64,000 bases of DNA, taken from the NCBI RefSeq assembly GCF_013408095.1, contig NZ_JACBZF010000003.1, forward strand, positions 348,806-412,805. Reading direction: 5' to 3'. Both the position numbers and the translations under genes were made by a program. Of the stretch, positions 1 to 10,155 are shown one piece after another (position 1 is the first letter of the stretch; each line of letters opens with the position of its first letter). Origin of the DNA: Novosphingobium marinum. Lineage in GTDB: Bacteria > Pseudomonadota > Alphaproteobacteria > Sphingomonadales > Sphingomonadaceae. The notes under the pieces were generated by a model that did no database searches, was not told the DNA's origin, and saw nothing but the letters and a program-made list of their open reading frames with translations.

Positions 1-95
1 CATCCTCTTCCGACAAATTCAACACAGCTCCCTCCAAAGTTGGTACACTTGAAGTTCGTTCAGCGCGGGCCGTCGGCATGGGGACGTGGGAAAGT

Positions 96-2621
96 TCAAG
101 CGCCGACATTTGCCAAAGCCTGCTCACTGCTATGGTGGGATGGAGGCCCATTGTCGCTAGAACGTTTCTCGCGATAGGCGAGAAGCCGTAGAGCATTGGC
201 AACGACAATCAGTGTAGAGCCCTCATGCACAGCAACTGCGGGACCAATGCCGAGACCGAAGATGGTCGCCGGAATGAGCACTGCGACAATCCCGAGGCTC
301 ACCACCATGTTCTGGCGAATGATGGAACGGGTCTTGCGGCTGAGGTCGACCGCGAACGGCAGCTTGGCGAGGTCATCTGCCATAAGTGCGACATCGGCGG
401 TTTCCAATGCGACGTCGGACCCGGCTGCGCCCATTGCTATCCCGACGGTTGCATTTGCCATGGCAGGAGCATCGTTCACCCCGTCTCCGACCATTGCCAC
501 TTTGTCCTGACCGGCGAGCTTGCGGATAGCTTCGACTTTGTCATCAGGCATTAGATTGCCCCATGCCTCATCGAGACCAACATCCTCTCCGACAGCGTCG
601 GCGACCCTCTGATCATCGCCGGAGATCATGATCATTCTCGTGATTCCGAGTTCGCGCAGCGCGTTAAGCGTCGTTCTTGCTGCCGCGCGCGGTGTGTCCA
701 ATAGCCCAATGGCTCCAAGATCGCGCGTCCGCGAACGGATAGCCATCGTGGTCCGCCCACGCTCGCGCAAAACCTCGATTGCGCTCGTCAATTCAGGGCC
801 AAGCGGAGGGACCCCGTCGACACCGAACATCTCGAGTTTGCCGATCCAGACTTTTTCACCTCCGACGATCGCGGTAATGCCCTTGCCCGTGAAACTTTCG
901 AGGTCGGTCGCCGCCGGCAACGCTTCTTCACCATTTCGCTCGGCACTATCCCTGACGATGGCTTGGGCCAGCGGATGGTCGCTCAAACTCTCCGCTGCCG
1001 ACGCGATTCTCAGCAATTCGCGCTCGGACACGCCGGTCGCTGTCTCGATATCGGTTATTCGGGGCTCACCTTCAGTCAGCGTGCCCGTCTTGTCGAATGC
1101 GATGGCCTTCAATGCACCTAAATCTTCGAGGGGTGCGCCGCCTTTTACGAGGACGCCGCCTCGCGCAGCTCGCGCGACCCCGGACAGGACCGCGCTAGGC
1201 GTCGCAATAGCGAGTGCGCAGGGGCTGGCAGCGACCAACACTGCCATGGCGCGGTAGAAGCTATCGCGGAACGGCTCGTCTATGATGACCCAGGAGAAGA
1301 GCAAAAGCCCCGCAAGCGCGAGCACGGCAGGCACGAAAATGCGCTCGAAGCGCTGCGTGAAACGCTGGGTTGGCGATTGCTGCGCTTCGGCGGCACTCAC
1401 CATCTGCACCACTTTCGAAAGAGTGGTTTCGCTCGACCGGCGGGTCACCACGACTTCGAGAGCCCCCGAGCCATTTATTGTGCCGGCGAAAACCCGGTGG
1501 GTGTCTGCCAGCCTGTCGGGAGTCTTCCGCGCGGAAGCGATATCCGATACCGCGCTCTTGTCGACGGGCACGCTTTCGCCCGTGACCGGGGCCTGGTTAA
1601 TGGCGCTCGCCCCTTCAGACACAAAGCCATCGGCAGGCAAGCGCTCATTCGGGCGGACGACCACAACATCGCCTACCACGAGTTCCTCGACGCGTATCTC
1701 CTCGACAGCCTCGCCGCGCTTCACGCGAGCTGTTTCGGGAGCGAGCTCGGCGAGCGCTTCGATCGCTCTTTTCGCGCGACCCATTGCATAGCGCTCAAGG
1801 GCGTGGCCGAAGCTGAACAGAAAAAGCAGCAACGCGCCCTCCGCCCATTCGCCGAGGATCGCAGCGCCCGCAGCCGCCACAAGCATAAGACTGTCGATCT
1901 CGAACCGGCGGAGCCGGAGATTGTCCCAGGCCTCTCTGAGTGTGTAGAACCCACCGAAAAAATATGCCGTAACGTAGCAGAGAAGAGGCACGAACTGGGG
2001 GTAGTTCCCCCATAGTTTTTCAATGCCGAAGCCCGTTGCGAGCAAGCCCCCCGACGCCAGGGAAAAATAGAGCTCCGTATTGGCACCAAGAATGCCGCCA
2101 TGCTTATGATCGTGCTCGCCACCTCCATCGTGGGCATGCCGTTCGCGTGAAGAGTGGGAAACATTGCCGGAAGTTTTCGCTCGTCGCGTAGCGCCAAATC
2201 CTTTTAGCGCTGCGACAATTTTCTGCTCGTCGGTCCGTTGGCGGTCGAACTCGATCACGAACGTCCCCGCCGCATCGGCATAGGCTTCGAGCACCCCGGT
2301 TTGCCGAGCGATAAGATCGGCAACGGTCCGGGCGCGCCGTGTGGAGTTCACGCCATCGACGTCATAGGTCAGGTGGCCGTACCGACTGGAGATCTCTGCC
2401 CCGGCCACATGCGCAAGCTCCTTGATGCGCGCGACGGAGAGCCGGTCTGGATCATAAGAGATGTTAAGCCGCGCTGCAGATTGGCCCGGCTGCTCTTCCA
2501 CGGTGACGTCGTGAACACCTGTCTGTCCACGCAGCAGCGCCTGAAGTCTTCCGATACACGGATCATCGCTCGTTGCTTCGGGCACGAGAGCTGACACTTC
2601 GATTTGAATAGTACGTGCCAA
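96..2621 (-). CDS. zntA: Heavy-metal P1B-type ATPase (Zn/Cd/Pb/Co exporter)
   Basis: This is an inner-membrane ATPase that pumps divalent soft metals out of the cytoplasm. Two ferredoxin-like HMA segments (about residues 5-145) lack the usual CxxC pair and are followed by a His-rich linker near residue 165. The core motifs are all present: SPCALAIATP (about 465-474), DKTGTLTEG (about 507), SDHPLA (about 550), GDGVNDAP (about 712) and a C-terminal HEGSTLIVV typical of ZntA/CadA. A TTG start at 2621 is preferred because AAAGGAG lies 9 bases upstream; the reading frame stays open to 2657. It is the last gene of a minus-strand metal-efflux run, 174 bases after czcA. Zn/Cd/Pb specificity is a family inference. 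Confidence 0.93.
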   Translation of the reverse strand: MARTIQIEVSALVPEATSDDPCIGRLQALLRGQTGVHDVTVEEQPGQSAARLNISYDPDRLSVARIKELAHVAGAEISSRYGHLTYDVDGVNSTRRARTVADLIARQTGVLEAYADAAGTFVIEFDRQRTDEQKIVAALKGFGATRRAKTSGNVSHSSRERHAHDGGGEHDHKHGGILGANTELYFSLASGGLLATGFGIEKLWGNYPQFVPLLCYVTAYFFGGFYTLREAWDNLRLRRFEIDSLMLVAAAGAAILGEWAEGALLLFLFSFGHALERYAMGRAKRAIEALAELAPETARVKRGEAVEEIRVEELVVGDVVVVRPNERLPADGFVSEGASAINQAPVTGESVPVDKSAVSDIASARKTPDRLADTHRVFAGTINGSGALEVVVTRRSSETTLSKVVQMVSAAEAQQSPTQRFTQRFERIFVPAVLALAGLLLFSWVIIDEPFRDSFYRAMAVLVAASPCALAIATPSAVLSGVARAARGGVLVKGGAPLEDLGALKAIAFDKTGTLTEGEPRITDIETATGVSERELLRIASAAESLSDHPLAQAIVRDSAERNGEEALPAATDLESFTGKGITAIVGGEKVWIGKLEMFGVDGVPPLGPELTSAIEVLRERGRTTMAIRSRTRDLGAIGLLDTPRAAARTTLNALRELGITRMIMISGDDQRVADAVGEDVGLDEAWGNLMPDDKVEAIRKLAGQDKVAMVGDGVNDAPAMANATVGIAMGAAGSDVALETADVALMADDLAKLPFAVDLSRKTRSIIRQNMVVSLGIVAVLIPATIFGLGIGPAVAVHEGSTLIVVANALRLLAYREKRSSDNGPPSHHSSEQALANVGA

Positions 2622-2795
2622 TTTGCCTTTCTCCTTTGAAGAAACCGTCGAACGCAATTGAGCCGTGCCGGAATTCGCGGCACCCGAGCCTTCATGGATC
2701 GAACGAGCCGGTCATTCGATAGCTTGGCGGGCCAGCGCTGCCACTCCTCCGCGCGCTTGCGAGAAAGGACGCTGTCCCGCCATATAGCTTCGCCA

Positions 2796-5700
2796 CTAGG
2801 TCACATTTTGAAGCTCCTCGCGCTCTTCAGGCGTGACATTGCGCCGCAGCCTGTCCCACCAACGCTGTCGCCAGGTCCGGTCATCTTCTCTGGTCCCGAA
2901 AACCAGCTTCAAGATTGCGGGCAAGACGAAGAGGGTGAGCGCGGTGGCGGTGATCAACCCTCCGATGACCACTGTCGCCAAAGGACGCTGCACTTCCGCG
3001 CCGGTCCCCGTCGCAATCGCCATCGGCACGAAGCCGAGCGATGCAACGAGCGCGGTCATGAGAACCGGCCTCAGGCGCGCCAGGCCACCGGCCACGATGG
3101 CGTCATCGAGCGCCATGCCCTTGTCGAGCCGCTGACGGATCGCAGTCACCATCACGAGCCCGTTCAAGGTCGCTACGCCCGACAGGGCGATAAAGCCTAC
3201 CGCCGCAGAAACCGAGAATGGCATCCCGCGCAGGGCCAAGGAGAATATTCCGCCTGCCAGGGCCAGCGGGATCGCGCTGAATACGGCGAGCGCCGGCACC
3301 CAGCCCCCGACCGCCATGTAGAGCAACAGGAGAATGACCGCGAACGCGATGGGAATGACGATCTGAAGTCTTTCCTGGGCAGCTTGGAGGTTCTGGTATT
3401 GCCCGCCCCACTCGATAAACGCGGCAGCGGGCAGTTCGACTTGCGCCGCAACCCTTTCCTGGGCCTCTTCTACAAAAGACCCGAGGTCGCGTTCTCGCAC
3501 GTTGGACGAGACGATCACCAGTCTGCGTCCCTGTTCCCGGCGAACCTCCGCGAGACCATCCACCACACGGAACTCGGCAACCGAGCGTAGCGGTATGGTT
3601 GCCCCGTTCGGGAGCAGCACCGGCAAAGCACCCAACTGGTCGAAATCGTCGCGGGTCGCGTCCGACAACCGCACAACCACATCGAAGCGGCGATCGCCTT
3701 CGAAAACGAGGCCCGCAGGCCGACCGCCCAGTGCGATCGCCACCGATTGCGCAACGTCTTCGACCTTCAGCCCGTAACGGGCAATCGCTGGCCGATCGAA
3801 GGCAATATCGAGGGTGGGGAACCCGGTCACTTGCTGGACCTTGACGTCCGCGGCGCCGTCGACATTGCGCAGCGCGCCCGCAACCTCGTTCGCCGCCGAG
3901 GTCATGGCGCTGAGATCGTCTCCGTAGATCTTGACGGCAACATCTCCGCGAACGCCTGCGATCAATTCGTTGAACCGCAATTCGATCGGTTGGCTGAACT
4001 CGTAAAGGTTGCCGACGAGACTGCTGAGGGCGCTCTCCATTTGCGCGACCAACTCGTCCTTGGCGAGGTCGGGATCGGGCCATTCCTCACGGGGTTTGAG
4101 GATCACGTACGCATCGGAAGCGTTCGGCGGCATCGGGTCACTGGCCACTTCCGCCGTGCCCGTCCGCGAAAAGACGAGCTCGACCTGCTCAAACTGCTCG
4201 AGCCGGTCCTCGACCCGCCTTTGCATCGCGAGCGAACGTTCGAGCGATGTCGAAGGAATACGCAGCGATTGCACGGCGATGTCGCGCTCGTCCAATTGCG
4301 GTGTGAACTCGCTCCCGAGGAAGCTGAACACGAAGGCCGCAAAGGCGAAGATGCCGACGCCCATGCCGATGACCGGCCAAGGGCGGGTGATCGCCCTGCG
4401 GACCAGCGGTCCGTATCGCTCCTTGGCGATCCGGATCGGCTTGACCTCCTTTTCCGTCAGCTTCTTGTTGAGCAGGATGGCGATCATTGCCGGGACGAAG
4501 GTCAGCGACAACACGAACGCCGAGGCGAGCGCGAGCATGACCGTGATCGCCATGGGCGAGAAGGTTTTGCCTTCGACCCCGGTAAAGGTCAGAAGCGGTG
4601 CGAAGACGAGAAGAATGATCGCCTGCCCGTACACAGTCGGCTTGATCATTTCCTGCGCGGCAAGCCGCGTTTCCGTCAGCCTCTCGCCCAGTGTGAGAAG
4701 TCGCCCTTCGTGTTCCTGTCGGGCCGCGAGCCTCGCGACGCTGTTCTCGACGATGATGACTGCACCATCGACGATCAAGCCGAAGTCCAGCGCACCCAGG
4801 CTCATGAGGTTGCCCGAAACGCCGAGCCGGTTCATTCCGATCGATGCCATCAGCATGGAAAAAGGAATGACCAGCGCCGCGATGATCGCTGCCCGGATAT
4901 TTCCCAACAGCAAGAACAGGATTGCGATCACCAGAAGCGCGCCTTCAACGAGGTTCTTCTCGACGGTCGCGATCGTGGCATCGACCAGCGAAGACCGGTT
5001 GTAGACGATCTCCGCGACAATTCCTTCCGGCAGGGAGCTGCGAACTTCCTCGAGCCGTTCGGCCGCCTGGGCCGAAACGGTGCGGCTGTTCTCGCCCGCG
5101 CGCATGAGCACGGTACCCACGACTGCTTCATCGCCATTCAGCGACGCCGCGCCCGTTCGCAGGTCGCCACCGATGCTGACCGTGGCAATGTCGCCTACGC
5201 GAATGGGGACCCCCTCGCGGGTGGAAACGACCGCCTGCTCGATATCCTCGACACTGCCGAGGCGCGCATCGACCCGGGCGAGGAGCGCTTCACCGGCCCG
5301 CTCGACGAAATTGGCGCCTTCGGCGAGGTTGGCCGCTTCCAGCGCGGTAATCACTTCGTCGAACGACAAACCGTATCCGGTCATTCGCGCGGGATCGGGT
5401 TGAACGAGGTATTGCTTTTCGAAGCCGCCGATCGAGTCGACACCTGCCACACCGTCGACCGACCGCATGAGGGGTGCAACCACCCAGTCTTGGATGGTTC
5501 GCAGATAGGCAGCCTTGGCAACATCGCTGTCGAGCCGGTCGCCACGTTCGGTCACAAAACTCCCGTCGGACTGCCAACCGACCGCTCCGCCCCGCGGTGC
5601 TTCCTTGCCGTCCGGAAACTCGTACTCGATGGTATACATGAGCACTTCGCCCAAGCCGGTCGAGATGGGTCCCATCACCGGTTCGGCACCCTCGGGTAGG

Positions 5701-6107
5701 GAGGCGCTTATGGGCGTCAGCCGTTCGTTGACCTGCTGACGCGCGAAATAGATGTCGGTCCCTTCCTCGAAAATTGCGGTCACCTGGCTGAACCCGTTGC
5801 GCGATATCGAGCGGGTCATCTCCAGACCCTCGATACCGGCAAGCCCGGTTTCAACGGGATAGGTGACCTGCGTCTCGACTTGCGAGGGCGACAAGGCTGG
5901 TGCCTCGGTGTTGATCTGCACCTGTACGTTGGTGATATCGGGCACGGCATCGATGGGCAGGCGGAGCAAATTCACCACGCCATAGATTGCCACACCGAGC
6001 GTCAGCACGACCATCGCCCAGCGAAAGCGCACGGCGACGTCGAGGATCATGCCGATCAGGCCATGGTGGTGGGAGCGATCCGCGTCCTGCATGTGATCAG
6101 TGTCCAT
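2796..6107 (-). CDS. czcA: CzcA-type RND metal efflux pump (first copy)
   Basis: This is the inner-membrane proton-driven pump of a tripartite CzcCBA exporter and has 1103 residues. The transmembrane signature [15 protein letters not shown] (about residues 437-451) carries the Asp/Asp/Glu proton-relay residues of the HME-1 (Co/Zn/Cd) class. The N-terminus is His-rich (DRSHHHG) before the first membrane helix. Compared with the second CzcA copy in this window it has extra residues in the periplasmic porter domain around positions 170-210. The start is preceded by AAGGAGGAG and overlaps the end of czcB by 11 bases, which suggests translational coupling. Exact metal range cannot be read from sequence. 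Confidence 0.93.
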   Translation of the reverse strand: MDTDHMQDADRSHHHGLIGMILDVAVRFRWAMVVLTLGVAIYGVVNLLRLPIDAVPDITNVQVQINTEAPALSPSQVETQVTYPVETGLAGIEGLEMTRSISRNGFSQVTAIFEEGTDIYFARQQVNERLTPISASLPEGAEPVMGPISTGLGEVLMYTIEYEFPDGKEAPRGGAVGWQSDGSFVTERGDRLDSDVAKAAYLRTIQDWVVAPLMRSVDGVAGVDSIGGFEKQYLVQPDPARMTGYGLSFDEVITALEAANLAEGANFVERAGEALLARVDARLGSVEDIEQAVVSTREGVPIRVGDIATVSIGGDLRTGAASLNGDEAVVGTVLMRAGENSRTVSAQAAERLEEVRSSLPEGIVAEIVYNRSSLVDATIATVEKNLVEGALLVIAILFLLLGNIRAAIIAALVIPFSMLMASIGMNRLGVSGNLMSLGALDFGLIVDGAVIIVENSVARLAARQEHEGRLLTLGERLTETRLAAQEMIKPTVYGQAIILLVFAPLLTFTGVEGKTFSPMAITVMLALASAFVLSLTFVPAMIAILLNKKLTEKEVKPIRIAKERYGPLVRRAITRPWPVIGMGVGIFAFAAFVFSFLGSEFTPQLDERDIAVQSLRIPSTSLERSLAMQRRVEDRLEQFEQVELVFSRTGTAEVASDPMPPNASDAYVILKPREEWPDPDLAKDELVAQMESALSSLVGNLYEFSQPIELRFNELIAGVRGDVAVKIYGDDLSAMTSAANEVAGALRNVDGAADVKVQQVTGFPTLDIAFDRPAIARYGLKVEDVAQSVAIALGGRPAGLVFEGDRRFDVVVRLSDATRDDFDQLGALPVLLPNGATIPLRSVAEFRVVDGLAEVRREQGRRLVIVSSNVRERDLGSFVEEAQERVAAQVELPAAAFIEWGGQYQNLQAAQERLQIVIPIAFAVILLLLYMAVGGWVPALAVFSAIPLALAGGIFSLALRGMPFSVSAAVGFIALSGVATLNGLVMVTAIRQRLDKGMALDDAIVAGGLARLRPVLMTALVASLGFVPMAIATGTGAEVQRPLATVVIGGLITATALTLFVLPAILKLVFGTREDDRTWRQRWWDRLRRNVTPEEREELQNVT

Positions 6108-7260
6108 GCTCGGCCTCCTCCTTCTCGAGTTCAGCCTTCAGCAAAAAGGCATTGGTGGTGGCGATCCGCCACTGCGCTTCGAGACCGGACTCGATGACCA
6201 CCCGTCCTCCCGAACGCGCACCGGTGACCACCGGACGGGCTTGAAACCCGCGGCGCGTGCGAACGAAGACCACTTCTGCGCCATCGATTGTCTGGACGGC
6301 ACTTTCCGGCACCGACATGCGGCCTGTATCGACCTCACCCGAAGGGCGGATACGTGCCTGCAGGAAGGCCCCGGGCTGCAGGCCGGGAATCGGCCTTGCC
6401 AGCGACAGGACCGCCGTAGCGCTGCGGCTTTCGGGATCGAGCGAGGGAGTGACAGACCGCACGCGCGCACCCACTTCCCGGTTGTCCGCGATTTCCAGCG
6501 TCGCCTCGTCGCCAGGCTGGATGCGGCTTGCTTCAGCCGACGGGAGGGCAACCTCGACCTGCATGCCGTTCGGATTCACGACCTGATAGAGTTCTTCCCC
6601 GGCATCGACGAAGGAACCGAGAACGATAGGCGCCGAGGTCACTCTGCCCGCGAGCGGGCTCGTAACCGCAAGGGAGCGCCCGTCGCCGCTAACGCCCGCC
6701 GCGGAGACTGCCGCCTGGGCGCGCGCAAGTTCCGACTGGGCGACCTGCAGATTTGCTCGCGCGGCCTCGAGATCCTGCCGTGCGGTGACATTGGCCTCGA
6801 ACAGGCGGCGCTCCCGATCGTAGGCAGCGGACAGTTCGTTGACCCTCGCGCGTGCTGCGCTCAACTGCGCTGCGAGAGCAGCCGCGTCGGCGCTCTCGAT
6901 GCGGGCAATCGTCTCGCCCTGCCTCACGTAATCGCCCAGCGTTTTGCCGACACTGCGGACCACGCCCGCCGCGCGGGCATCGATGCGGGCACTTGCCGTC
7001 GGGCTTGCCGCGACGGTGGCCGGGAAGACCAGCTCGACCGCCGATCCCTGGCCGACGGTTTCAACCACTATCTGGGACGCTTCAATTTGTTCGGCGCCAA
7101 GCAGGACAAGGCCTTCGGGAAGCTCGACCTCCTCACTCGTCTCCTCGGCGTTTTGGTCAGCTTTGTTATCGGGCCACAGCATGAGCGCCGCGACTACAAA
7201 GAGAATGGCAAGGCCGATCACGACGGCCAGACGTTTACGGTTCATCGGGAAATACCTCAT
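6097..7260 (-). CDS. czcB: Periplasmic adaptor of RND metal efflux (first copy)
   Basis: This membrane-fusion protein bridges CzcA and CzcC in the periplasm. It has an N-terminal membrane anchor (about residues 11-29), an acidic linker, a barrel-sandwich segment with the characteristic 'GxxVRQGxxxARI' style lipoyl motif, a coiled-coil hairpin (about 130-185) and a His-containing C-terminus (EHGH). The first ATG overlaps the czcC stop as ATGA. A second in-frame ATG at 7245 has GAGG at a better distance, so either may be used. It is the middle gene of czcC-czcB-czcA. Unlike the second copy it has no lipoprotein signal. Confidence 0.9.
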   Translation of the reverse strand: MRYFPMNRKRLAVVIGLAILFVVAALMLWPDNKADQNAEETSEEVELPEGLVLLGAEQIEASQIVVETVGQGSAVELVFPATVAASPTASARIDARAAGVVRSVGKTLGDYVRQGETIARIESADAAALAAQLSAARARVNELSAAYDRERRLFEANVTARQDLEAARANLQVAQSELARAQAAVSAAGVSGDGRSLAVTSPLAGRVTSAPIVLGSFVDAGEELYQVVNPNGMQVEVALPSAEASRIQPGDEATLEIADNREVGARVRSVTPSLDPESRSATAVLSLARPIPGLQPGAFLQARIRPSGEVDTGRMSVPESAVQTIDGAEVVFVRTRRGFQARPVVTGARSGGRVVIESGLEAQWRIATTNAFLLKAELEKEEAEHGH

Positions 7261-8510
7261 TGTGCACCGAGCCAGATCAGTGTCGCCGCCAGGCGACCAC
7301 GATCTTCCTGAGCTTGAATCAAAGCTTCACGGATGGTGTCGCGTGCTTCGGCCGCAGCCAGAACTTCGATCAGCGGAAACCTGCCGTTGCGGTAGCCAAT
7401 CCGAACGAGGCGCAAGGCTTCTTCGGCTTGGGGTAAGGACGTCTCCGCGAGGGTCTCGACCCGCGCTTCGGCTGCCAGAAATTGTCCGCGGGCCTGCGTG
7501 ACCTCGAGTTCGAAATCGGTGCGGGCAATTGCTTCCCGCGCCGTCGCGGCGCGAAGCCGCGCTTCGGCAGCGGCGATGTTTCCCTGGTTGCGATTACGGA
7601 ATGGAAGCGGGATCGAAACCCCCACGAGAAACGCCTGGTCTCTACTTTCCTCGAACCGTCGGATTCCGGCGGATATTGCCGGATCCGGAATGCCTAAAGA
7701 GCGTTCCCGGGCGATCGCGGCATCCGCGGCCTCGCGTTCGGCACGGGCGACCTGAAGACGTAAGGCCGAAGGTGACGCGAGCAGCGTCGCCGGAGGTTCG
7801 ATCTCGGGGAACACCGAAGGCACGTCCGTAGCAGGTGTTGCCTCGCCCCAAAGCGCGGCGAGCGCGTTCCTCGCCGTACTGTCGGCAGCCAGGGCCGCTT
7901 CAAGCTCCGCGAGCGCCTCCGCAAGTGCCGCTTCGGCACGAAGCGAGCGCAGGGGAGGCTCCCGCCCAACATCGACCAGTACGCCTGCGATCCTGGCAAG
8001 CTCGCGATTGCGCTCGACTATGTCGCGCGCGAGTTCCAATCGGGCTGCCGCAGCGACGGCTTCGACATAGCGTTCGCGCACCGATCGCCCGAGCTGAGCA
8101 ACCGAGAGCGCTCCTGAAAGGGTCGCGACGCGCGCTTCCGCCTGGGCGGCGCGGACGCGCGCTCCTTGTTTGCCGCCCAATTCGAGCCGCTGGCTCAGGG
8201 ACAAAGTGTACTCGGTGGCCTGCAATCCCGAAAATGCGCCGCTTCCGGCAATGTTTTCGGCTTCGAGAGCAATTTCGGGGTTGGGCCGCAGCCGCGCCTG
8301 GTCGACCAGGGCCCGCGCCGCGTCGGCTTCGGCCCGCGGTCCGATCAGGCGCGGATTTTCTGGGGGCTCATCTGCGCTGTCGACGATGCCCGCACGAGCG
8401 AGCGCAGCTTCGAGCGTCAGAAGCTCACGCTCCTGCGCCGCCACGGTCGTGGCTTGAGCGGCGAGGAACAGCCCTCCAAGGAGGACCCCTCGCCAATGAA
8501 TGGCTGACAT
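7257..8510 (-). CDS. czcC: TolC-family outer-membrane factor (first copy)
   Basis: This is the outer-membrane channel of the first CzcCBA exporter and has 417 residues. The N-terminus is a clear Sec signal ending near VAAQ. The body is mostly long amphipathic helices with two OEP repeats, as in TolC/CzcC. The ATG at 8510 is chosen because AGAGGAA lies 10 bases upstream and the signal peptide starts there. The frame continues upstream to 8555, but that would put charged residues ahead of the signal. It overlaps czcB by 4 bases. Confidence 0.9.
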   Translation of the reverse strand: MSAIHWRGVLLGGLFLAAQATTVAAQERELLTLEAALARAGIVDSADEPPENPRLIGPRAEADAARALVDQARLRPNPEIALEAENIAGSGAFSGLQATEYTLSLSQRLELGGKQGARVRAAQAEARVATLSGALSVAQLGRSVRERYVEAVAAAARLELARDIVERNRELARIAGVLVDVGREPPLRSLRAEAALAEALAELEAALAADSTARNALAALWGEATPATDVPSVFPEIEPPATLLASPSALRLQVARAEREAADAAIARERSLGIPDPAISAGIRRFEESRDQAFLVGVSIPLPFRNRNQGNIAAAEARLRAATAREAIARTDFELEVTQARGQFLAAEARVETLAETSLPQAEEALRLVRIGYRNGRFPLIEVLAAAEARDTIREALIQAQEDRGRLAATLIWLGAQ

Positions 8511-8573
8511 TTTTCGAAAATTCCTCTGCTGACGATCCGAACTGCGCTGCGGCATGCAGCGCGGTGACGGTCG

Positions 8574-8948
8574 TCAGGCGCGAGGGGGGCGCTTCAGTCG
8601 GTCGGTAATGTCGGAAGCGAGCGCTTCGGCGGGAGGCGCATCGGGAACCACGACCAAGTGAGGGACCGAATTCTTCTGCACGGTGCCGGCAAAGCTCGCC
8701 CCGTGATGGCAATGGCCGTGTCCACACACGCCGTGTTGCTCGGCCGGCGCATCCGGATCGCCCGGCACTTCGTCGGCGGCTGCGGATGACGCAGACGCGC
8801 TATCGAGCGAAGCCAGAACGGGCGCGCTTCCGGGCGCCACTTCGGCACCGCAAGCAGCAGCATCCGCCGCCGTCACGAACACCATCGCGACCAGCATGAG
8901 CAGGACGACGAAAGGGTGCAGGACAAGGCGACGATAGCTTGTAGTCAT
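8574..8948 (-). CDS. Small secreted Cys/His-rich protein at head of czc operon
   Basis: This 124-residue protein has an N-terminal hydrophobic signal segment (about residues 10-32), an Ala/Ser/Asp-rich middle, a metal-ligand-rich patch CGHGHCHHG and a proline-rich C-terminus (KRPPRA). The same layout (signal, His-rich patch, proline-rich end, position just upstream of czcC) recurs in the second czc cluster at 12889-13242. A periplasmic metal-binding or sensing role is an inference from composition and position. A TTG 9 bases upstream of the chosen ATG is also in frame. Confidence 0.7.
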   Translation of the reverse strand: MTTSYRRLVLHPFVVLLMLVAMVFVTAADAAACGAEVAPGSAPVLASLDSASASSAAADEVPGDPDAPAEQHGVCGHGHCHHGASFAGTVQKNSVPHLVVVPDAPPAEALASDITDRLKRPPRA

Positions 8949-9005
8949 GGATTCCAATGGCTCATAGCAAACCGCATCAAGATTGCAAGTTCCGCAACAC
9001 GATGA

Positions 9006-9048
9006 AGTATAAGTCTTTTGTTACAGTATAACAGTCCTCGAATACTGT
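9006..9048 (-). promoter_or_regulatory. Putative promoter/operator of the first czc operon
   Basis: A perfect inverted repeat ACAGTAT / ATACTGT (9023-9029 and 9042-9048, 12-base gap) lies between dmeF and the czc head gene. A TATACT sequence on the minus strand at 9011-9006 could be a -10 box for the small protein and czcCBA. This is a pattern reading only; the regulator is not in the window. Confidence 0.4.
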
Positions 9049-9071
9049 TTCGGTCTTTTAGAACGGCGCGA

Positions 9072-10025
9072 TCAGGCCGCGCGAAGCTCGGGATGCGGAT
9101 GCTCGCAGCGATGCACCTCGATCGTAACGTGCACGTATTCTGCATGCTCTGAAAGTCGACTGGCATAATTGTCGGGCGCGAGCGGATCATCGGCGATGAG
9201 CGAGGCGATGACTGCATACTTGCCGGGACCGATCCGCCAGATGTGCAGATCGCCGATCGCGGCGTCCCGGTCCTCGAGCGCCTCGCGCACCTCTGTGTAC
9301 CGTTCAGAGGCCGCTTCGGCGTCGACAAGCACGGCAGCGGTATCGCGCAGCAGTGACCATGACCAGCGCCCGATCACGAATGCACCCACCAGCCCGATTG
9401 CCGCGTCCATCCATGCCCAGCCGAGGTACATGCCGGCGAGAAGGGCCACGATAGCCAGGACCGAGGTCAGGGCATCGGCAAGCACGTGGAAATAGGCGGA
9501 GCGCAGATTGTTATCGGCATGCGCGTAGTCGTGGTGATGATGATGGTCATGATCATGCCCATGGTGATGATTGGCACCAAGCAGCCAGGCACTCGCGAGG
9601 TTCACCACGAGGCCGAGCACGGCGATCCAGATCGCCTCGGTATAGGCAATCGTGAGCGGGCTGACGAACCTTTGAGCCGATTCAACCGCGATCCCGATTG
9701 CGAAGATGGCAAGGACAAGCGCGCTCGCGAAGCCGGCGAGGTCGCCCACCTTGCCGGTACCGAATGTGAAACGCGGGTTGTTCGCATGGCGCCTGGCAAA
9801 CCAGTAGGCGAAGGCCGCGACGCCCAAGGCACCTGCATGGGTCGCCATGTGGATACCATCGGCTAGAAGCGCCATCGATCCGGTCCACAGGCCAGCGATG
9901 ATTTCGACCACCATCATCGCGGCGGTCAAGGCAACGACATAACGCGTGCGCCGCTCATGGGCGTCGTGCGAGGCGCTCAGGAAGTTGTGATCATGGGCGA
10001 GCGGATTGGAGTCGGCGTGGTGCAT
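9072..10025 (-). CDS. dmeF: CDF-family Co/Ni/Zn efflux transporter, DmeF type
   Basis: This inner-membrane cation diffusion facilitator has 317 residues. Helix 2 carries LLADGIHMATHAGAL and helix 5 carries FHVLADALTSV, supplying the His/Asp metal site typical of DmeF. Between helices 4 and 5 is a very His-rich cytoplasmic loop (about residues 155-175). The ATG at 10025 begins MHHADSNPLAHDHN, the normal DmeF start with extra His; the frame extends upstream without family resemblance. DmeF proteins mainly export cobalt and nickel. The usual dmeR regulator is not adjacent. Confidence 0.9.
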   Translation of the reverse strand: MHHADSNPLAHDHNFLSASHDAHERRTRYVVALTAAMMVVEIIAGLWTGSMALLADGIHMATHAGALGVAAFAYWFARRHANNPRFTFGTGKVGDLAGFASALVLAIFAIGIAVESAQRFVSPLTIAYTEAIWIAVLGLVVNLASAWLLGANHHHGHDHDHHHHHDYAHADNNLRSAYFHVLADALTSVLAIVALLAGMYLGWAWMDAAIGLVGAFVIGRWSWSLLRDTAAVLVDAEAASERYTEVREALEDRDAAIGDLHIWRIGPGKYAVIASLIADDPLAPDNYASRLSEHAEYVHVTIEVHRCEHPHPELRAA

Positions 10026-10155
10026 GCGGGGCGGATAACCCGAGATGCCTTCCCAAGAAATCCCCTCTCCAACCGAAAAGGCAATCGACGACGATTGTCT
10101 GTGATGATCGCCGCAGCTAATCGATGGTAGAAACGCTGCGGCGACCAACAGGCTA

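Noticed and set aside
3747..5699. 650-codon plus-strand open frame
   Set aside because: Antisense shadow of czcA; its composition is the GC-rich complement and the minus-strand product has complete RND motifs.
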